NCBI GenBank assembly: GCA_001970855.1
Contig: LSSN01002083.1
Coordinates: 1-14,601 of the forward strand
Reading direction: 5' to 3'
Length of the DNA stretch: 14,601 nt
Source of the DNA: Smittium culicis
Lineage: Eukaryota > Kickxellomycota > Harpellomycetes > Harpellales > Legeriomycetaceae
Made by a program: the position numbers and the translations under genes. The notes under the pieces were generated by a model that was given only the letters and a program-made list of their open reading frames with translations, had not been told where the DNA came from and did no database searches. Every line of letters begins with the position of its first letter. The first letter of the stretch is position 1. Below are positions 9,735-14,601 of the stretch, piece after piece.

Positions 9735-9840
9735 CTAAAAAGAAAATGCTCCACCAAAAGCTGTTCTATTTGAGTTTTTTTTAGGATATTGATCTAGCTT
9801 TAAAATAATAAATGAAATTATTTAATAAACAATTAGATTA
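9735..9840 (+). pseudogene. Possible RNase H entry segment (plus copy)
   Basis: TKKKMLHQKLFYLSFF followed by a stop and DIDLALK (about 9735-9805) resembles the linker between RT and RNase H, where family members have L-x-K-K and then an E-x-A-F-x-x-L-K helix. Another frame over the same bases reads NAPPKAVLFEFF. Which frame is original is not clear. Confidence 0.4.
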
Positions 9841-10244
9841 TGGATAAAACTTTGTATATTTATTAAAAATTAAACATCTAATGCATAAATATTTTTCGTT
9901 TTTAAGCCTAAATCCCGTATAATAATAAATAAAAGTAGATAAATTTATTATAGTATAATTAAAATGGATTTGAATAAAAAATTATATTAATCCATTTTAA
10001 AAAGATAATCGCCGTAAGCTCTGGATTATATTAGGTTTTTAAGTTTATTTTTAAATATAGTATCTCGATATACACTGAATAATAATTAAATTAAAAAAGC
10101 AACATCTATTAAACTATAAAAATTGACTTTTATTTTAGTATCAAAGAACATATCAATAAAATTATAAAAGAAAAATTATTAAATAAACTTTAAAATACCT
10201 TATCAAATAAAATATATAATAATAAAGACTAGATGATTAAGTAT

Positions 10245-10289
10245 TTATATTGTGATGGATAAATTAAAATATAGCATTATTTAAGTAAA
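10245..10289 (+). pseudogene. End of RNase H domain (plus copy)
   Basis: The frame 10245-10289 reads LYCDG*IKI*HYLSK, close to the end of Ty3/gypsy RNase H, where a Tyr/Phe-x-x-Gly-x-x-Asn motif is followed by A-D-[AY]-L-S-[RK]. It lies about 800 bp after the I-I-T-E codons, the distance also seen in the minus copy (about 746 bp). Short and degenerate, so position is half the evidence. Confidence 0.45.
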
Positions 10290-10335
10290 AACGGTATTCT
10301 AGAATATTTTATTTAATTGTTAGATACTAATCGAT

Positions 10336-10490
10336 TTTAATTTGAGCTTGGATTTGTATTTGTAAAAGAAAAAAAATCCGTTTTAAAATCATCTAAAATT
10401 GATGAAGAATAGAAATATAGTTTATTGAAAGTTTTTTATAAGATATGTATTATGGGAGGGGAACAAAATCATATTGTTTCGATAGAAATC
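10336..10490 (+). pseudogene. Coding-like stretch between RNase H and integrase (plus copy)
   Basis: One plus frame is open except for a single stop over about 50 codons, unusual for this island. It starts FELGFVFVKEKKSVLKSSKI and, after the stop, continues KYSLLKVFYKICIMGGEQNH. Its location just past the RNase H tail suggests the spacer or N-terminal (zinc-binding) part of integrase. I could not line up the His and Cys residues, so the assignment is positional only. Confidence 0.35.
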
Positions 10491-10623
10491 GTCATTTAAA
10501 AATTCGTAATATTATTAAATAACTTGGATGTTTTAGGAATAAATTTTTATATTTTCACTATATAGTAATATATAATGGTTATTCAATTTGAACTAAATTT
10601 TAAATTAAGATCTAAATCATTTT

Positions 10624-10656
10624 AATTTTTTTTAATTTTTTTTTAATTTTTTTTTG
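10624..10656. repeat. A2/T8-10 tandem T tract
   Basis: Three runs of eight to ten T are each introduced by AA, giving a slippage-type array within the plus pol copy, in the region where its integrase core should be. It probably helped destroy the reading frame and may form stiff, bent DNA. Confidence 0.7.
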
Positions 10657-11139
10657 TCATTTCCAATAAAAAAAACGTTATTATAATTAACTAATTCATT
10701 TAATAATGTAAATTTTTAGTTCCAATGAGCTCTATTGAATAATTATTCATATAGGAAATAACAGTTGATCCATTAAATTTAAATAATTACATCTTAATTT
10801 TCAAGAATAATTTTTTTATTTTTTCCTTGCTCAATTTTGCTTAATCAATATAAAAAAATTATTATCAATTCAAAAATAAAATATACATATATAATTAGCC
10901 TAAAGCTGATATCTCATATGGAAATTTTTATATAGTATTAAACTATGTAAGTAATAATTTCTAATATCTTTTTAGATATCAAAACTGAGAAAAAACTAGT
11001 TATCTTTATTATTTATAAGTTTTTATAAATACATGATTTAAATCAAAAAAATAACATCTAATGATCTTTATACCAAAGAAAATATTTATTTCAATTAATT
11101 TCACAGCATGAAATCAGTTATTGCGGATAGATATTTGAA

Positions 11140-11291
11140 ATATATTTAATTTATACAATATAACTTTTATCTTTAATATGTTTTAGCAATTTGATGTTTC
11201 TTATATAAAAAAAATGATTAGAATAAATAATAATAAAAAAATCTAATGGAGGTTATTAATAAACAATTTGAAAAACTTTTTGCCAGAGTAA
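11140..11291 (+). pseudogene. Integrase C-terminal (GPY/F-like) remnant (plus copy)
   Basis: The frame ending at TAA 11289-11291 reads MIRINNNKKI*WRLLINNLK. This parallels the better preserved minus-copy segment KIVRMKDNYQKWRLLYDFF at 11644-11877. The nucleotides AATGGAGGTTATT (11245-11257) over the Trp-Arg-Leu-Leu codons are identical in both copies. Upstream of about 11200 the frame is too decayed to read with confidence. Confidence 0.45.
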
Positions 11292-11687
11292 CAAACCTTA
11301 ATAATTTTAATTCATAATAATAATGAGGCACAATATTAAAATAAAACTATTCATATTCTAGAAATCCCTTTCACTAAAATAACTTATACTACGGTTTATA
11401 ATAATTCTTCCAGTTTTAGAATAAAAATATCTTAAAAATCAATTATAAAAAAATTTTTTTATTAAATATTTCTTATCATATTACAATATAAAATTTTAAA
11501 AAATATTATCTAAAATCTAAAAATAAGCTATTAGCTAATTTTAATGATTTATAACCATAAAAAAAATAATATTCAAATTTCCGCATTCATAGTATATGAA
11601 TATACTATTTTTAATTTTATACTATATTAAAATTAAATCACTTCAAAATACTTATAATTTTAAAAAAATCATACAATAACCTCCATT
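11245..11687. repeat. 13-bp inverted match between the two pol copies
   Basis: AATGGAGGTTATT at 11245-11257 on the plus strand recurs on the minus strand at 11687-11675. Each arm covers the Trp-Arg-Leu-Leu codons of an integrase C-terminus, so the match reflects common descent of two opposed element copies. Confidence 0.65.
11589..11608. repeat. Short perfect hairpin
   Basis: ATAGTATA, loop TGAA, TATACTAT: an 8-bp stem with a 4-nt loop between the two opposed integrase ends. In DNA this AT-rich it may be chance. Confidence 0.5.
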
Positions 11688-11877
11688 TTTGATAATTATC
11701 TTTCATTCTAACAATTTTATAATTCTAGACTTTTTTATTCAATTCTGTAATGATAAAATCAACATTATATTCCTGCTTCTCCTGAAATTCTATTTCGATT
11801 CTTAATTAATTTAAATCTTGTTTAAATAATATAAAATGAGCAAATTCTCCTTTATTTACGGGATTTAATCTTTTAAA
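11644..11877 (-). pseudogene. Integrase C-terminal domain with GPY/F-like module (minus copy)
   Basis: A 78-codon minus frame with only two stops, the most protein-like stretch of the island. It reads FKRLNPVNKGEF, then FILFKQDLN (the G-[ED]-x-V-x-[LV] strand of integrase C-termini), then IEFQEKQEYNVDFIITEL, where family members have the K-[FL]-x-x-x-[WY]-x-G-P-[YF] module, and finally NYKIVRMKDNYQKWRLLYDF with the following F-K-I, matching the closing strand pair before the conserved V-x-x-[DN]-R-L-K. The GP of the module has been lost. No chromodomain was seen after it. Confidence 0.6.
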
Positions 11878-12539
11878 TCATTAAATTCGGCTTTCACTCT
11901 TTCTTATTCAAATAATTTAAACACCAATTAGAATATACATTATTATGCTATTTTTTATAATATTATACTAAATATTTATTCTTTCTTGAATTAAAACCGT
12001 TTTGGGTAATTGTTATAAAAAAAATAAATTAATTGAAGAATTCATTCAATTTATCCAATTTAATCTCCTAACTTTCTATACTTTTTATCATTTAATATCA
12101 TGAAATAAAAATTTAAGAATTCACTTTTATATTAAAAATGTACTAACGAAATTATTATAACTAATAAAATTATTTAAGCAAAATAAATTGAAAATTGATG
12201 TATTTAAAATATTATTATTAGATTCAATATTAAATTTTATGTTAATTATCAATTTTTAAAGGGTTAAAAGAATACATATTAAAATAACGAATCTAAAATT
12301 ACTTTAATTAATAAATAATAATTATTACATAAGATCATTCTAATTATGGAATTGATATGAATTAATCCAATAAAATCTTAAAAACCAATTTTTATATGTA
12401 TATGTTTAATATAATCTGGTATTCTGATTTTTTCTCAACTTATATATAAATAAATTACATAATAAATAAGTTAATATTTTTCTAATCTAGTAGTTTAAAT
12501 TTTTTATTAAAAGTGAACTCTCGTATCTATTAAAATTTA

Positions 12540-12600
12540 TTCTAGACCGCTTACACCAACCTATCAAAAATATTGATTTGTTTAAATTTTTTTATTCTAT
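12540..12600 (-). pseudogene. Integrase catalytic-core fragment (minus copy)
   Basis: The minus frame contains INIFDRLV*AV, fitting the integrase core strand with V-D-R-[FL]-[ST]-K-x-[AV], just downstream of the first catalytic Asp in family members. It sits between the RNase H end and the integrase C-terminus, where the core is expected. The second Asp and the Glu of the D,D(35)E triad were not found in the decayed DNA down to 11950. Confidence 0.4.
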
Positions 12601-12811
12601 ATGTTAAAACTGTTTAAATTTCAATAAATTGATGCATTTACTATCTTTTTTTCACAAAATGTTTTTTATTATTTCGAATTATTAATATATATATAATATA
12701 GTATTGGATTATTGGAGAGCCTCTGTATGTTTCTATGGTCACAAAAATTTGTTATTTAGTCTCTTAAAAAAATTTTCAATTATAATTCTCCTACTATGAA
12801 TATTTTATTTT

Positions 12812-12932
12812 AGATCATGATGCGGCTACCTGGAAGAATTCACAAAAATAGTGGAATTATTTACGAACTTAATTTTGAATATACCAAGCTGCTATTTGAT
12901 TTGATAAATTTTGATCTGCTGCCATAAAATTT
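12812..12932 (-). pseudogene. End of RNase H domain (minus copy)
   Basis: Two overlapping minus frames share the signal. One reads MAADQNLSNQIAAWYIQ, fitting the D-H-x-x-L ... R-[WI]-x-x-x-L region of Ty3/gypsy RNase H. The other then reads ILPGSRIMI, fitting the [YF]-x-P-G-x-x-N-x-x-A-D-x-L-S motif that ends the domain. A frame change lies between them. The patch is richer in G+C than its surroundings. Confidence 0.55.
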
Positions 12933-13345
12933 TTTTGATTATATTTATCCGTATTAAGCAAAAATTTACCATTCTTTATAATTATCTGGGTCTAGAAATT
13001 TATAACTAGATTGAGAATTTTTAAATAATCGTCTATTTTCTTTGTCAATATTTCTTTTATGGTCATATTATGAATTAAAAATAAATAATAGATGCTCGAA
13101 AAGGTGATTTTGAATCATTTATTGCATTCAAAATACGTTTTAAACAATATATACGATTCATATCTAAGTAAAAATACTCCAAATCTTGAAATTACTCAGT
13201 TTATACGTTTATAAATAACACTATACAATCTATTATTATAATTGTCAATGTGACTTTGAATCATGCCGTAATGTGAATTATTTTGAGTCTTTTTTAATGT
13301 AAATATTTTTTTGCTTATTAAAATATCAAAAAAAATTTCAAATTA

Positions 13346-13747
13346 TTTATTTATCAAATTTCTAATTGCAGCTCCAGAAATATCAAAACCTTGAACAAAT
13401 TTTTCGAGATTAAAAGATGCCGTAAGAATGCCGCTATAATATTTATATTATCTTTAGGCTAATTTTTTTGAAATTTTAAAACTATCTTTCTTGAATAAGT
13501 TTTGGCTCATATAAAAATATTTTTTATCAAATCCAATAAATCAGAACTCAGTTATAATCAATAAAAAATTGAGAATTTGTAAATTGACCTGTATAATTAT
13601 ATCTAGTAATACTCGCTATCATTTTAAGGTAAATACAGTTAATCTAGGTTAAATGATATCCCCCTCAATATCCCTAGTTATGTTTTATTAATTTGATATT
13701 TAATTAGTTATTTTGGTTTTATTCAAAAAATTTTGAATTCTGGTAAT
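13346..13747 (-). pseudogene. Reverse transcriptase remnant (minus copy)
   Basis: One minus frame carries the RT landmarks in order, with stops between. ITRIQNFLNKT (13747-13715) fits the F-Q-x-x-M-N-K block. RVLLDIII (13615-13592) fits R-V-Y-x-D-D-I-I-I, with the active site shortened to Leu-Asp. IITEF is at 13558-13544. SQNLFKKDSFKI (13507-13472) fits the Cys-x-[FL]-F-K-K-x-x-x-x-[FI]-L-G segment. The frame 13432-13346 is open for 29 codons and contains NLEKFVQGFDISGAAIRNLI, matching the Y-x-R-x-F-I-x-x-F-x-x-I-A-x-P-[IL] connection. An extra 15-20 codons lie between the first two blocks, probably an insertion. Agreement in one frame over 400 bp is strong evidence. Confidence 0.75.
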
Positions 13748-14601
13748 TCATAATTATGGAATTATTGCGTTATAAAATTTAAAGATGTTTTAATAAGCAT
13801 ATAAATTGCTATAATATAATTTATACCTTTAATATTAAGCAAAATTTAGAATTAATGTTCTTTTATCTAAATAATGATTATAAGAGAATTTTTTATTTCC
13901 TATTAAAATGACTTGCATTTTAAAATTTTTTTATTAAAAGTGAATTTCAAATAGTGATATTTATTTATCTAATGTAAATTGAAGAATTTAATGTATTTAT
14001 TGGATATTTAGTTGGAAAAAATAATTTATATATATTGTAATTTATTTTAATAAACCTATTATAGATCAATAATTTATAGAATATAGTTGCTATTACTTAT
14101 TTATATACTGAAGTAGCTTATTAATCCAGAATATCTGAAAAGATACATTTATTTTATTTTATTTTTTTGGATATTTGGAACATCTAATTTAACAAAATTT
14201 TTTTTATGAATTAATAAAATACCCTTAAATATCGAAAATTACGACTTATTTACTCTTTCGATTAACTAAATTGAATAAATTAAATTTTTTGCCATCATCT
14301 ATCGTATATTATGAGATAAAGAATTTGATTTTTTCAAGATATCGAATAAATAATTATTATTATTATTTTAATATTTGAATTCATAAATAAATATATTTGA
14401 AATATATTGGATTTAACGGTCTAAATAAATAATATGTTAAATTTATATAAAATTATTATTTTGAACAATCGATATTTATAGCGATATTGGGGAAAAAACA
14501 ATTATAAATGGAAAATTTTTAGCATCTTGTGACATTATAGTAATTTTTTTCTAATATAAATATCTAGAGAAGCTTAAATTTTACTTAAATATAATTTTAT
14601 C

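Larger units (their letters stand above)
9327..11291 (+). pseudogene. Decayed Ty3/gypsy-type pol, plus-strand copy
   Basis: Degenerate pol in the usual Ty3/gypsy order: reverse transcriptase (9327-9720), end of RNase H (10245-10289) and the C-terminal part of integrase (about 11140-11291). Spacing supports one element: the conserved I-I-T-E helix after the active site (9482-9493) lies 1754 bp before the Trp-Arg-Leu-Leu codons, against 1862 bp in the minus copy. All segments carry stops and frame changes, so it is inactive. Nothing gag- or protease-like was recognised upstream; the element may be 5' truncated or that part too decayed. The RT call is strong; the integrase end rests mainly on similarity to the minus copy. 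Confidence 0.65.
11644..13750 (-). pseudogene. Decayed Ty3/gypsy-type pol, minus-strand copy
   Basis: Read on the minus strand from 13750 downward, it follows the Ty3/gypsy pol order: RT (13747-13346), end of RNase H (about 12932-12812), a fragment of the integrase catalytic core (about 12570-12540) and the integrase C-terminal module (11877-11644). From the RT active site to the RNase H end is about 800 bp and to the integrase end about 1960 bp, normal for the family. Stops and frame changes break every domain. Protease and gag would lie above 13750 and beyond the window; no motif of them was recognised. It is the better preserved of the two copies and lies tail to tail with the plus copy. 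Confidence 0.7.
8430..14601. mobile_element. AT-rich island of decayed Ty3/gypsy-type retroelements
   Basis: From roughly 8430 to the window end G+C drops sharply (row 12301-12360 has 9 G+C of 60, against 36 of 60 in MRPS9 row 961-1020), and no frame of useful length is open on either strand. Reading through stops shows retroelement pol remnants on both strands: plus 9327-11291 and minus 13747-11644. LTRs, primer-binding sites and target duplications could not be identified, so element borders are unknown; the right edge runs beyond the window. The left border is set only by the composition change. Stretches 8430-9326, 11292-11643 and 13750-14601 carry nothing I can assign; the last would be where protease and gag of the minus copy belong. 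Confidence 0.7.

Noticed and set aside
11292..11643. LTRs between the two opposed integrase ends
   Set aside because: No pair of inverted or direct long repeats, no clear TG...CA ends and no convincing polypurine tract could be seen; LTRs cannot be claimed.
8889..13144. Shared 15-mer AAAATACGTTTTAAA at 8889-8903 and 13130-13144
   Set aside because: Same orientation although the two pol copies are opposed, and no flanking similarity seen by eye; probably chance in AT-rich DNA.
8430..14601. Possibility that the AT-rich part is mitochondrial DNA
   Set aside because: No mitochondrial protein gene, rRNA or tRNA was recognised, and the readable remnants are retroelement pol.

Overview
The window looks like eukaryotic nuclear DNA, most likely fungal. 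The left end holds a mitochondrial ribosomal protein gene with two very short GT-AG introns. After it comes a long, low-complexity, Ser/Asn-rich reading frame without introns, and then almost 10 kb without an intact gene. The species cannot be named from the sequence. An AT-rich, possibly early-diverging fungus is a guess.

Layout. (1) 78-1367, plus strand: nuclear gene for mitochondrial ribosomal protein uS9m (MRPS9), three exons, complete, with an exon 1 much richer in G+C than anything else here. (2) 1368-1621: short convergent intergenic spacer with a plus-strand poly(A)-type signal. (3) 1622-4675, minus strand: an unrecognised 1017-residue protein with a basic N-terminus, one coiled coil, acidic/serine-rich stretches, two helical blocks and a KHVSF sequence near its end that fits a PP1-docking (RVxF) motif. 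(4) 4676 to about 8430: gene-free DNA of intermediate composition; nothing recognisable except a 17-bp direct repeat. (5) About 8430-14601: extremely AT-rich DNA without a single long open frame. Reading through the stops on both strands shows that much of it is decayed Ty3/gypsy-type retrotransposon pol sequence. One copy runs on the plus strand (about 9327-11291: reverse transcriptase, RNase H tail, integrase C-terminus). A second runs on the minus strand (about 13750 down to 11644: reverse transcriptase, RNase H tail, integrase core remnant, integrase C-terminal module). The two copies meet tail to tail; their integrase ends lie about 360 bp apart and share a 13-bp inverted match at equivalent codons.

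The ribosomal gene and the 1017-residue gene converge but show no functional link. The retroelement remnants are dead: every domain is broken by stops and frameshifts. I found no tRNA, rRNA or CRISPR array and no evidence for a novel defence or metabolic system. The most interesting signal is the buried pair of opposed retroelements inside what computed ORFs would call empty AT-rich DNA.
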